9,848 nt of DNA from the NCBI GenBank assembly GCA_002898975.1, contig BEID01000020.1, positions 1-9,848 of the forward strand. The letters run 5' to 3'. This DNA comes from a bacterium HR27 (lineage in GTDB: Bacteria; Chloroflexota; Chloroflexia; Thermomicrobiales; Thermomicrobiaceae). Shown here in pieces: positions 1-6,582 of this stretch. A program made the position numbers and the translations under genes. Below the pieces are notes generated by a model, which had not been told where the DNA came from, did not search any database, and saw nothing but the letters and a program-made list of their open reading frames with translations. How positions within the stretch are numbered: position 1 is the first letter of the stretch; each line of letters begins with the position of its first letter.

Positions 1-1
1 G

Positions 2-91
2 TTCCAGGCAGAGCTAGCGGGACAGTTCACGTGGGACTATCTCGAGCGTGGTCCACAGGTCTGGCGGGTGCGTATCGGGAAGGTCGGCTGA
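2..91 (+). CDS. C-terminal tail of a DUF2249-type protein (partial, cut at left edge)
   Basis: Only the last 29 codons are visible, in frame 2, ending in TGA at 89-91. The tail contains FTWDYLERGPQVWRVRI, which matches my recollection of the conserved C-terminal end of DUF2249 domains (aromatic-W/E-x-L-E-x-G-P-x-V-W-R-V-x-I). DUF2249 is a small domain of unknown biochemical role. It often occurs in proteins beside hemerythrin-like, NnrS or nitrite/nitric oxide metabolism genes. The stop lies 20 bp before the ATG of the NnrS-like gene, and that gene's ribosome binding site falls in the gap, so the two are probably co-transcribed. The reading is short, so the family call rests on about 20 residues. 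The rest of the protein is outside the window. Confidence 0.6.
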   Translation, partial: FQAELAGQFTWDYLERGPQVWRVRIGKVG

Positions 92-96
92 CACAA

Positions 97-102
97 AGAG
101 GG
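97..102 (+). promoter_or_regulatory. Ribosome binding site of the NnrS-like gene
   Basis: AGAGGG stands 9 bp before ATG 112. It supports this start over the in-frame GTG at 31, which has no comparable purine run in front and lies inside the upstream gene. Confidence 0.5.
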
Positions 103-111
103 TTCGCTGCG

Positions 112-1302
112 ATGGATCAGCGAGCTGGACGTCGTGTCGCCGTGTGGCTCTCGCGTGGAGCGATCGCCCTCGGTGCCCTCTCGGCGGCGCTCGGGATCCT
201 CGCTGGTCTCGCTCGGATGGGTTGGCACATCCCCCTTCCGCACCGCGCGCAGCTCACCGTCCAGCACGGCCCGCTCCTGGTCGTCGGCTTCTTCGTCACC
301 TTGATCGGCCTGGAGCGGGCCGTCGCGGTGGGCCGCCGCTTTTTGTTCGCTGCGCCGATCGCCGGGATCGTCGCGGCACTCGCGTCGGTTGCGGGCGCGC
401 CGGCGCTGATCGGCCGCAGCCTCACGCTGGTCGCGCTTCTCTGCTTCACGCTGACCTTCGGGTACCTCCTCGTGGTCGCCCGGACCGTCCACCATACCGT
501 GATGTTCGCCGGTGCACTGTCCTGGTTCGTGAGCAGCTGCCTCCTGCTTGCCGGTGCAACGGTTCCAGACCTCGTTCCCTGGTGGCTCACCGGCTTTGTC
601 CTCATCATCACCGGCGAACGCCTGGAACTCGCCCGGGCCTTGCGACCGGATCGCCGGATCCGTATGTGGTTCGCTGCATCCGTCCTATTTCTCCTCGGGG
701 CAACCGGCCTGGAATCCTTCGTGCCAGGAGTCGGGGCGCGTCTGCGCGGGCTCGCCTTCCTCTCGCTGGCGCTCTGGCTGCTTCGCTTCGACGTCGCTCG
801 CCGCGGGCTGCGCCAGCATGGCGTGCACCGCTTCAGTGCGGTGTGTCTCCTCCACGGCTACCTCTGGTTGGCGGTGGCCGGGCTTCTGACGCTCGTCTTC
901 GGCCACGAGCGAAGCGGCTTTCGGTACGATGCCCAGATTCACGCGCTCGCGCTCGGTTTCGTCTTCTCGCAGGTCTTCGCGCATGCGTTCATCATCTTCC
1001 CAGCTGTGACCGGTCTGCGTCTCGCGTACCGACGCTTCGCGTATGCGGCGCCCGCTGTACTCGGCGGATCGCTCCTGCTCCGGCTGGCCGGTGATCTCGT
1101 CGCTGACGCAGTACTCCGGCGCGCTGGTGGACTCGGCAATGCCCTCGCGCTCGTCGTCTTCCTCATCGCGATCGCGACTGGCGTCAGCCGTACGCAACGC
1201 GCCCACTCCCCTCGTGCACCGGTGTCCGGTAGACTAGCCACGCACCCTTTTGGACGGGCCGGGGATGGAGGGGAGGATTCCGATGCGCGTCTGCCTCGGT
1301 GA
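112..1302 (+). CDS. NnrS-like polytopic membrane protein (396 aa)
   Basis: This is an integral inner-membrane protein with roughly 10-12 hydrophobic helices spread over residues 10-357 and a polar tail after about 358. Recognisable blocks are QHGPLLVVGFFVTLIGLERAVA (51-72, with H52), TGERLEL near 167-173, LLHGY (H248), DAQIHALALGFVFSQ (273-287, with H277) and AHAFIIFPAV (290-299, with H291). These resemble NnrS-type proteins, distant relatives of heme-copper oxidase subunit I that are linked to nitrogen-oxide stress. The membrane histidines are candidate heme or metal ligands, which is inference. I chose ATG 112 because AGAGGG at 97-102 sits 9 bp upstream. The frame stays open further left (GTG at 31), but that would overlap the DUF2249 gene and adds non-membrane residues. 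The 3' end overlaps the next start by 20 bp. An exact substrate or reaction cannot be stated. Confidence 0.72.
   Translation: MDQRAGRRVAVWLSRGAIALGALSAALGILAGLARMGWHIPLPHRAQLTVQHGPLLVVGFFVTLIGLERAVAVGRRFLFAAPIAGIVAALASVAGAPALIGRSLTLVALLCFTLTFGYLLVVARTVHHTVMFAGALSWFVSSCLLLAGATVPDLVPWWLTGFVLIITGERLELARALRPDRRIRMWFAASVLFLLGATGLESFVPGVGARLRGLAFLSLALWLLRFDVARRGLRQHGVHRFSAVCLLHGYLWLAVAGLLTLVFGHERSGFRYDAQIHALALGFVFSQVFAHAFIIFPAVTGLRLAYRRFAYAAPAVLGGSLLLRLAGDLVADAVLRRAGGLGNALALVVFLIAIATGVSRTQRAHSPRAPVSGRLATHPFGRAGDGGEDSDARLPR
1267..1276 (+). promoter_or_regulatory. Ribosome binding site of the PRC-barrel gene
   Basis: GGAGGGGAGG lies 6 bp upstream of ATG 1283, inside the end of the preceding gene. 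This strong site fixes the start at 1283 rather than at the in-frame TTG at 1250, and it suggests the two genes are translated from one message. Confidence 0.65.
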
Positions 1303-1888
1303 CCTGCTCCGGACGATCGACGGGCACGATGCGGGCACGGTCGAATGGATGCTGATCGATCCTTCGTCGCTACGGGTGAAGAGCATCGTGATCCGGCGCG
1401 GGCTCATTCTGCGGCACAGTCTCGTCGTGCCGCTCTCGGAACTCGAGGTGCGTCAGGATGGCGAGAAAACAGCACTCGTCATACGGCGGACGCGAGCGGC
1501 GCTCGACGAGTTCCCCGAATTTCAGAAGGAGTTGTACACCGGTGAACTCATCCGGCGACTCACCGGTGAGCGTGCTAGCCCGTTCTACATCCCGCAGTGG
1601 ATTCCACCGGCTTCCCTGGAGGAGCCACCACCACCATCGCCAGAGGTCGTCGAGCTCGGCGAGATCGTGCGGACGATCGATCAGGCCAACGCAGTGCTTC
1701 ACCGCGGTGCTGCGGTCGTCACCGCTGATGGAGAACGGGTCGCGCACCTACACGACCTGTGCGCGGCGCTGCCGTCCGGCGAGCTGGTTTCGGTGCGCGT
1801 GCGCTATGGTTTACCGCCGCGCGAACTTGAACTTCCACCCGAGGCGGTGGGCAGCGCCGATGACGGTGTCCTCTCTCTTCGCTGGTGA
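1283..1888 (+). CDS. Protein with two PRC-barrel-like halves (201 aa)
   Basis: The protein appears soluble, with no membrane helix or signal peptide. Residues 1-70 show the PRC-barrel pattern: an LGDLLRTIDG start, a VEWMLIDPSSLRVKSIVI strand-turn-strand, then VPLSELEV. A linker with a short proline run (PPPPSP, 115-120) leads to a second half at 123-201. That half repeats the pattern (RGAAVVTADGERVAHLHDL, then the ELPPEAV and DGVLSL strands) and resembles the PRC/DUF2171 layout common in Chloroflexota and Actinomycetota. PRC-barrel domains are small beta folds found in photosynthetic reaction centre H subunits, in RimM and in many stand-alone proteins; the role of the stand-alone proteins is mostly unknown. 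Its start overlaps the NnrS-like gene by 20 bp, which suggests a shared operon. A duplication origin for the two halves is plausible from the parallel openings (LLRTIDG near 8-14 and IVRTIDQ near 128-134). No catalytic residues are evident. Confidence 0.72.
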   Translation: MRVCLGDLLRTIDGHDAGTVEWMLIDPSSLRVKSIVIRRGLILRHSLVVPLSELEVRQDGEKTALVIRRTRAALDEFPEFQKELYTGELIRRLTGERASPFYIPQWIPPASLEEPPPPSPEVVELGEIVRTIDQANAVLHRGAAVVTADGERVAHLHDLCAALPSGELVSVRVRYGLPPRELELPPEAVGSADDGVLSLRW

Positions 1889-1935
1889 CGCGCCGACTTC
1901 GAGCGCGCGATCCACGGCCAGTGAAGAAGGCGAGC

Positions 1936-1943
1936 GGAAAGGA
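1936..1943 (+). promoter_or_regulatory. Ribosome binding site of the asparaginase gene
   Basis: GGAAAGGA lies 6 bp before ATG 1950. It also lies next to an out-of-frame ATG at 1943, which opens only a short reading frame. The family homology begins within a few residues of 1950, so that start is preferred. Confidence 0.5.
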
Positions 1944-1949
1944 TGCCTG

Positions 1950-2912
1950 ATGACGAGGCGCGACGTGCGTGGCATCGTCGCCGGCAGCCGCAATGCTGCC
2001 GTTGGCTTGCCTTACGCAATCGAGGTGCTGCGGCGTGGCGGCACTGCAGTCGAGGCCGCGATCGCTGCGGTGAAAGCGGTCGAGGACGACCTGCGCGACC
2101 ACGGTGTCGGCACCGGCGGTATCCCGAACATCCTCGGTGAGGTCGAACTCGATGCCAGCATCATGGACGGTCGGACGCTCGCCGCCGGCGCGGTCGGCGC
2201 ACTCAAACATTACCCGCACCCGATCGAAGTCGCGCGCCGAGTCATGGAGTGTACGCCGCACGTGATGCTGGTCGGGGAGGGAGCCGAACTCTTCGCGCGT
2301 ACTCACGGTTTCCAGCCGGCGAATCTCCTCACGCCGGAGGCTGAGGCTATCTGGCGTGCGGTGATCCGCGGTGAACGCAGCACCGAGCAGAACGTCTACG
2401 AGGATCGCTACCAGCTGTACATGTCGGTCGTTCGCCGCTGGACCGAACTCTTGCACCAGGAGCTGTTCGGCACGACGAACGTGATCGTGCGCGACCTCGC
2501 TGGCAACATCGCGAGTGCGGTCTCGACGAGTGGATGGGGTTTCAAGTGGCCGGGGCGACTGGGCGACTCCCCGATCATTGGTGCCGGGAACTACGCGGAC
2601 AACCGTTTCGGCGCTGCAGCCTGTACGGGGCGAGGAGAGATGGCGATCCGCTGTGCGACCGCGCACAGTGTCGTCATGTACCTGCGGTTCGGTTCGACTC
2701 TGGAGGAGGCGCTCCGCCAGGCGATGCTCGATCTCCGCGCCCTGGACGACCCATATGCTGAGGCCGACACGGTCATGAACATCGTCGCGATGGATCGTGA
2801 CGGCAATGTGGCCGCTGCTTCGACATCGCCCGAGGCGACGTATGTCGTCCAAACGATCGACATGGAGACGTACGAGGAACGGCCTCGCCTGCACGTTCCG
2901 CTCCGCGAATGA
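1950..2912 (+). CDS. Glycosylasparaginase / isoaspartyl peptidase-family Ntn hydrolase (320 aa)
   Basis: This is a type-2 asparaginase, an N-terminal-nucleophile hydrolase that cleaves itself into alpha and beta chains. The exposed Thr then attacks an amide bond of asparagine, isoaspartyl peptides or N4-glycosylated Asn. Residues 30-45 (GGTAVEAAIAAVKAVE) and 66-74 (ELDASIMDG) are typical of the alpha chain. The likely scissile bond is G174-T175, with T175 as the nucleophile. RLGDSPIIGAGNYADN (203-218) carries the Arg and Asp that bind the substrate alpha groups, and CTGRGE (225-230) is the Thr-Gly pocket. The length is normal for the family. The residues after the nucleophile read T-T-N where T-I-G or T-V-G is usual. 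There is no signal peptide, so it is expected in the cytoplasm. The exact substrate cannot be told from sequence. It lies 61 bp after the PRC gene and could be co-transcribed with it. Confidence 0.88.
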   Translation: MTRRDVRGIVAGSRNAAVGLPYAIEVLRRGGTAVEAAIAAVKAVEDDLRDHGVGTGGIPNILGEVELDASIMDGRTLAAGAVGALKHYPHPIEVARRVMECTPHVMLVGEGAELFARTHGFQPANLLTPEAEAIWRAVIRGERSTEQNVYEDRYQLYMSVVRRWTELLHQELFGTTNVIVRDLAGNIASAVSTSGWGFKWPGRLGDSPIIGAGNYADNRFGAAACTGRGEMAIRCATAHSVVMYLRFGSTLEEALRQAMLDLRALDDPYAEADTVMNIVAMDRDGNVAAASTSPEATYVVQTIDMETYEERPRLHVPLRE

Positions 2913-3001
2913 ACAAACGCTGAATCGCCACTGGCCAGGATTCGGTGGGCAGGGTGTGGTTCGCTCCGATGAGCCGCCCGAACGTGGGCGTGCGGAGCCG
3001 C

Positions 3002-3020
3002 GCTGGCGGCCTACGCCAGC
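3002..3020 (+). promoter_or_regulatory. Short perfect hairpin in the oxidase gene leader
   Basis: GCTGGCG (3002-3008) and CGCCAGC (3014-3020) form a 7-bp GC-rich stem around the 5-nt loop GCCTA. It sits in the 130-bp gap after the asparaginase gene and ends 10 bp before the ribosome binding site of the oxidase gene. No T run follows, so it is not a classical intrinsic terminator. It could mark the end of the upstream transcript, stabilise the mRNA 5' end, or be chance. Confidence 0.35.
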
Positions 3021-3030
3021 TGCATCCCTC

Positions 3031-3037
3031 AGGAGGT
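3031..3037 (+). promoter_or_regulatory. Strong ribosome binding site of the FAD oxidase gene
   Basis: AGGAGGT lies 5 bp before ATG 3043, a near-perfect Shine-Dalgarno match. It sets the start at 3043 and rules out in-frame extensions that would run back into the asparaginase gene. Confidence 0.75.
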
Positions 3038-3042
3038 GCTCT

Positions 3043-4437
3043 ATGCCCCACCGAAGCATGTTCCGTACCTGGCACGGTGAAGAACGGGCACTCGATCCCG
3101 GTGCTCTCAAAGCGCTCCGTTCGCCTCTTCAGGGTAATGTCCGTACTCCTGGTGATGCGGGCTACGACGAGGCTCGTGCTGTCTGGAACGGGACGATCGA
3201 TCGTCATCCCGCGCTGATCGTCACAGCCCAGACGATCCAGGATGTCCAGCGGGTGGTGGCGTTCGCTCAGCAGCACCAGATAGTGCTCGCTGTACGCGGT
3301 GGCGGTCACAGTTTCGCTGGCCACTCGACGTGCGACGGTGGGATCGTGCTCGAGCTGGCTCAGATGAGACATCTCCGTGTCGATCCCGCTCGGCGCCTGG
3401 CCGTGGCCGGCCCTGGTCTCCGCTGGGCGGATCTGGATGCAGCGACCCAACAGCATGGTCTCGCAGTGACGGGTGGGCAGGTCTCGCACACCGGTATCGC
3501 TGGTCTCACGCTCGGCGGCGGGATGGGGTGGCTCGCACGGCAACTTGGGCTCACGGTCGACCATCTCGTCAGTGCCGACATCGTCACGGCCGATGGTGCG
3601 CTCCGGCATGCAGCGCCGGATGCTGACGCTGATCTCTACTGGGCGATCCGTGGTGGTGGCGGGAACTTCGGCATCGCGACCGCGTTCACCTACCAGTTGC
3701 AGGCGATCGGACCGGACGTCTCGGTCTGCCAATTGGCTTTCCCGATCGAAGCTGCTGCGCAGGTCTTCCCTGAAGCCGAGGAGCTCCTGGAAGCCAGCCC
3801 ACCGAGTCTCTCGGCGACCTTCGTCTTCTTGACTGCGCCCGACGGCGTACCAGTCGCTGCGCTGACGCTCGTGTCGACGGCATCCAGCGACCAGGCGCTG
3901 CAGAGCTTCGCACCGTTCCGGCGATTGGGAACACCGGTCTTCGAGGAGATCGTGCGGGTACCGTACACCGCGCTGCAACGCATGCTCGATCAGGTCGCCG
4001 CACCAGGGCTTCGCTACTACGGTCGCGGCAACTTTCTCGACACGCTCGATCCGCTCGTCATCGAACCGCTGGCCAGTGCCTACGCAGACGCTCCGTCGTC
4101 GCAGAGCCTCGTCCTGTTCGTTCGGCTCGGCGGCGCAGTCGCCACAGTTCCAGCGGAGGCGACGGCGTTCGCGCACCGCAACCGCCCCTGGGCGGTGACG
4201 GTCCTAGCGATCTGGCGTGACCCAGCCGACGACGACGCGAACCGGGTCTGGATCGAACGAGCCTGGCAGGCATTGCCTGCACTGCCGAAGGCCGTCTACG
4301 TCAACGAACTCGCTGACGAAGGGAACGAGCGCGTGCGTGCTGCCTATGGCCCGAATTACGAGCGTTTGAGCCAGCTCAAGCGACGGTACGATCCGGACAA
4401 CCTCTTCCGCTTGAACCAGAACATCGTTCCGGCTTGA
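3043..4437 (+). CDS. FAD-linked oxidase, berberine-bridge enzyme type (464 aa)
   Basis: A flavin oxidoreductase of the VAO/BBE family, usually oxidising an alcohol, sugar or alkaloid-like substrate and passing electrons to O2. The N-terminal FAD domain spans about residues 50-225. It has VRGGGHSFAGHS (84-95), where H89 is the expected covalent FAD anchor, and TGGQVSHTGIAGLTLGGGMG (143-162), DADLYWAIRGGGGNFGI (195-211) and the middle strand VDHLVSADIVTADG. The C-terminal BBE motif is YGPNYERLSQLKRRYDPDN (435-453) followed by LFRLNQNI. In the second flavin loop the Cys that double-anchors FAD in berberine bridge enzyme is replaced by V147, so flavin attachment is probably by His alone. No signal peptide is seen, so the protein is likely cytoplasmic. 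The substrate is unknown. It stands 130 bp after the asparaginase gene and has its own strong ribosome site, so it may be transcribed separately. Confidence 0.9.
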   Translation: MPHRSMFRTWHGEERALDPGALKALRSPLQGNVRTPGDAGYDEARAVWNGTIDRHPALIVTAQTIQDVQRVVAFAQQHQIVLAVRGGGHSFAGHSTCDGGIVLELAQMRHLRVDPARRLAVAGPGLRWADLDAATQQHGLAVTGGQVSHTGIAGLTLGGGMGWLARQLGLTVDHLVSADIVTADGALRHAAPDADADLYWAIRGGGGNFGIATAFTYQLQAIGPDVSVCQLAFPIEAAAQVFPEAEELLEASPPSLSATFVFLTAPDGVPVAALTLVSTASSDQALQSFAPFRRLGTPVFEEIVRVPYTALQRMLDQVAAPGLRYYGRGNFLDTLDPLVIEPLASAYADAPSSQSLVLFVRLGGAVATVPAEATAFAHRNRPWAVTVLAIWRDPADDDANRVWIERAWQALPALPKAVYVNELADEGNERVRAAYGPNYERLSQLKRRYDPDNLFRLNQNIVPA

Positions 4438-4452
4438 CGCATCCTATGCGCT

Positions 4453-4486
4453 GTGCGCCCGGGTAGCCTCTCGTGCCCGGGCGCAC
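4453..4486. terminator. Bidirectional hairpin between convergent genes
   Basis: GTGCGCCCGGG (4453-4463) and CCCGGGCGCAC (4476-4486) form a perfect 11-bp stem around a 12-nt loop. It lies in the 56-bp gap between the stop of the oxidase gene (4437) and the stop of the VIT1-type gene (4494, on the opposite strand), where a shared terminator is expected. Neither side has a clear T run, so it is a GC-rich, non-canonical terminator or transcript-end barrier. Confidence 0.65.
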
Positions 4487-4493
4487 GTGCTCG

Positions 4494-5627
4494 TCAGCCA
4501 GCCAGTGCGACGCCGAAAAGTCGTCCGACGCCGAAGGTGATCGCGGCCGCTGCCAGGCCGATCAGCACCTGCCGCAATCCGGAGCGAAGCGCGCTGCGCC
4601 CCGTGATGACGGTAATGCCAGCTCCGAGAAGAAAGAGGGCCAGTCCACTCAGCACGACGCTCGCTACCGCTGCCCGTATCCCGCCCCACGCCATGTACGG
4701 CAGGACAGGGACGATCGCTCCGATCGAGAAGAGCAGGAAGGACGCGATCGCGGCTTCCCAGGCTGAACCGCCTAGCTCCTCAGGATCGATCGCTAGTTCC
4801 TCACGGACGAGCGTCTCGAGTGCGGGCGCGCCCTCGCGGATCAGGCGGTCGGCGAGTTGCCGTGCAGTATCGACTGGTACCCCCTTCGCACGATAAATGA
4901 GTTCGAGTTCCTCGCGCTCCTCTTCCGGGAAAGCGATCAATTCCTCGCGCTCGATCCGGATCTGGTGCTCGAAGAGCTCACGAGCGCTCTGTACCGACAG
5001 CCATTCCCCCATCGCCATCGAAAGGGAACCAGCGAGGAGACCAGCGATTCCGGTGAGCAGGATCGTCTGCGGGGCGAGGTCAGCCCCGGCGACGCCCATG
5101 ACCAGGCTCAAATTGGAGACGAGTCCGTCATTGGCGCCCAGCACCGCGGCACGGAGCGCGTTCCCGCCGACTGCCCGGTGCCTGCCCTCCAGCACAGCGA
5201 GTGCACTGCCCGGTAGCCCGCTCGGGCGCTCGCGCCCGATGAGCTGCAGGATCCGCGCATGCTGGTGCTCGGTTTCTGGGAGGTGCGCACCCGCAGCCTC
5301 TGCCTGCGCGTCGTACTTCGCCTGGTCTGCCCATTCGCGTGCCGTGACCGTCGGGAGCACCACTGCGGGCCCGAAGCGGCGTGCGACCCATACCAGTACC
5401 CGAGTTCGCCAGCTCGGACGCGGTTGCGGTACCGGGACGCCGAGTTCCCGGAGCTTCTCCTCCCAAAATCGGGCGTGCTGCTCCTCCATCGCCGCGAGGC
5501 GCTGGAAGACTTGGCGCAGCTCCGGCGTGTGTTCCGCTTCCGCGAGTGCTCGGTAGAGCGTCGCACTGTCGATCTCGTCCTGGAGATTCCTGCGATACCG
5601 GCGAGCGGCCTCCTGCATCTCGTTCAC
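4494..5627 (-). CDS. Ferritin-like/VIT1 fusion metal transporter, MbfA-type (377 aa)
   Basis: Residues 5-130 form a ferritin-like (rubrerythrin/erythrin) four-helix domain. Likely di-metal ligands are E18 (DEID), E48 and H51 (the ExxH in AMEEQHARF), E110, and E120/H123 (PETEHQHAR). Residues 149-377 form a VIT1/CCC1 domain: NALRAAVLGANDGLVSNLSL (156-175) covers the first helix, MAMGEWLSVQSAREL (205-218) is the conserved metal-translocating stretch, an acidic cytoplasmic helix bundle at 225-285 is rich in Glu, and three more helices follow. The same domain order is known from MbfA, a membrane-bound ferritin-like iron exporter of alpha-proteobacteria. Export of Fe2+ or Mn2+ is inferred. I chose GTG 5627 because GGAGGG (5635-5640) lies 7 bp upstream. 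An ATG three codons later is too far from it, and ATG 5696 would place 23 unrelated residues in front. Confidence 0.88.
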   Translation of the reverse strand: MNEMQEAARRYRRNLQDEIDSATLYRALAEAEHTPELRQVFQRLAAMEEQHARFWEEKLRELGVPVPQPRPSWRTRVLVWVARRFGPAVVLPTVTAREWADQAKYDAQAEAAGAHLPETEHQHARILQLIGRERPSGLPGSALAVLEGRHRAVGGNALRAAVLGANDGLVSNLSLVMGVAGADLAPQTILLTGIAGLLAGSLSMAMGEWLSVQSARELFEHQIRIEREELIAFPEEEREELELIYRAKGVPVDTARQLADRLIREGAPALETLVREELAIDPEELGGSAWEAAIASFLLFSIGAIVPVLPYMAWGGIRAAVASVVLSGLALFLLGAGITVITGRSALRSGLRQVLIGLAAAAITFGVGRLFGVALAG

Positions 5628-5823
5628 TTCGTTTCCCTCCTGCTTGTCGAGGCGATCTCCGCTGATCTCATCGACAGTGACAGGGCGAATCGTCATTCGT
5701 CATGCCGGCCGATTCGGGAGAGTGACACGGTGCTGGCCTGCGACGAGGCTCGCGACAGTCGTGGCCACAGCATCGACCGGATCGCTACACTGCGCAAGGG
5801 TGAAAGCGCGAAAGGGGACGGGG
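5628..5823. promoter_or_regulatory. Divergent intergenic region between the VIT1-type and DUF554 genes
   Basis: These 196 bp separate two genes read outward and must hold both promoters. Toward DUF554, TACACT at 5786-5791 resembles a -10 box and would give a leader of about 27 nt, but no good -35 match stands 17 bp before it. The middle holds a spaced inverted repeat, CGAATC (5686-5691) and GATTCG (5711-5716), flanking two copies of CGTCAT and a GC palindrome near 5704-5709. It could be an operator, but the spacing and sequence match no regulator I can name. Confidence 0.3.
5635..5640 (-). promoter_or_regulatory. Ribosome binding site of the VIT1-type gene
   Basis: GGAGGG on the minus strand sits 7 bp before the GTG start at 5627. 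It is the main reason for preferring this GTG over the ATG codons on either side. Confidence 0.65.
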
Positions 5824-6570
5824 ATGGAGCTGGTCGACTTGTGGTCACGGACGAATGGGACCGTGATCAACGCGACAACGGTCGCTGTCGGCACGGCGTT
5901 CGGCTTGCTCTTGCACGGCCGTTTACCGGAACGGATGCAACGCATCGCTGTTCAAGGCGTCGGGCTCACGACCGTCTTCATCGCACTCTCGATGGCGGGC
6001 AGTCTCGGTAGAGCGACGGTCGGACGCCTCGATGGGATCGTTTTGGGATTACTCACGCTCGTACTGGGTGGCCTTCTGGGCGAGTGGTGGCGGGTCGAGG
6101 AAGGGTTGGAAGGGCTCGGGAACCGGATCAAGCAGTTGGTCGGCGGTGGGGGATCGTTCACGGAGGGCTTCGTCGCGGCGAGCCTGCTCTTCTGCGTGGG
6201 ACCGATGACGCTCATCGGCTCGCTCAACAATGGCCTGACCGGTGATGCGACGCTGCTCATCATCAAAGCGACACTCGACGGCCTCTCCAGCATCGCACTC
6301 GCCAGTGCCTATGGCATCGGTGTCGGCTTTTCGATCCTGGTGATTCTCGTCTACCAGGGCGGCGTCTCGCTCGCGGCTGGTGCGCTCGCGCAGCTCCTCC
6401 CCGATCCGGCCAGCGATCCCCGTGTACTCCTGGTCACGGGTGTCGGCGGTCTCATGATGATCGGTATCGCGATCAACCTGCTGGGGATCGGTCGGGTGCG
6501 GGTGGGCTCGTTCCTCCCGGCCTTGCTCCTGGCACCGTTCGTCTCGATGGTTGCTCGATGGTTCGCTTGA
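5824..6570 (+). CDS. DUF554 (YqgA-type) membrane protein (248 aa)
   Basis: This is a polytopic inner-membrane protein with about six to seven hydrophobic segments over residues 12-245 and the usual family length. The N-terminal block GTVINATTVAVGTAFGLLLH (12-31) and the central block GFVAASLLFCVGPMTLIGSLNNGLTGD (115-141) are DUF554 hallmarks. The stretch after it, IIKATLDGLSSIALASAYGIGV (146-167), also fits. The family is widespread and its function is unknown; a transport or channel role is only a guess. I chose ATG 5824 because the purine-rich AAAGGGGACGGGG stretch lies directly in front and the family alignment begins there; the frame is open further upstream but not family-like. The gene is divergent from the VIT1-type gene and convergent with the Thr-Pro-rich gene, whose stop is only 12 bp away. 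Confidence 0.85.
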   Translation: MELVDLWSRTNGTVINATTVAVGTAFGLLLHGRLPERMQRIAVQGVGLTTVFIALSMAGSLGRATVGRLDGIVLGLLTLVLGGLLGEWWRVEEGLEGLGNRIKQLVGGGGSFTEGFVAASLLFCVGPMTLIGSLNNGLTGDATLLIIKATLDGLSSIALASAYGIGVGFSILVILVYQGGVSLAAGALAQLLPDPASDPRVLLVTGVGGLMMIGIAINLLGIGRVRVGSFLPALLLAPFVSMVARWFA

Positions 6571-6582
6571 AGCTGGTGTGCA

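Noticed and set aside
1250..1282. In-frame TTG extension of the PRC-barrel gene
   Set aside because: The extension would include the strong ribosome site at 1267-1276 that clearly serves ATG 1283.
1719..3110. 463-codon open frame on the minus strand opposite the asparaginase gene
   Set aside because: It lacks any recognisable motif, is Arg/Asp/His-rich in a low-complexity way, and lies opposite a clear enzyme gene. Long antisense open frames are expected in high-GC DNA.
2773..4176. 467-codon open frame on the minus strand opposite the FAD oxidase gene
   Set aside because: It is a composition-driven shadow of a well-supported flavoprotein gene, with no family pattern in its translation.
5628..5696. 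23-residue N-terminal extension of the VIT1-type protein from ATG 5696
   Set aside because: The ferritin-like homology begins after the GTG at 5627, which has a well-spaced GGAGGG; the extension would run through that site.
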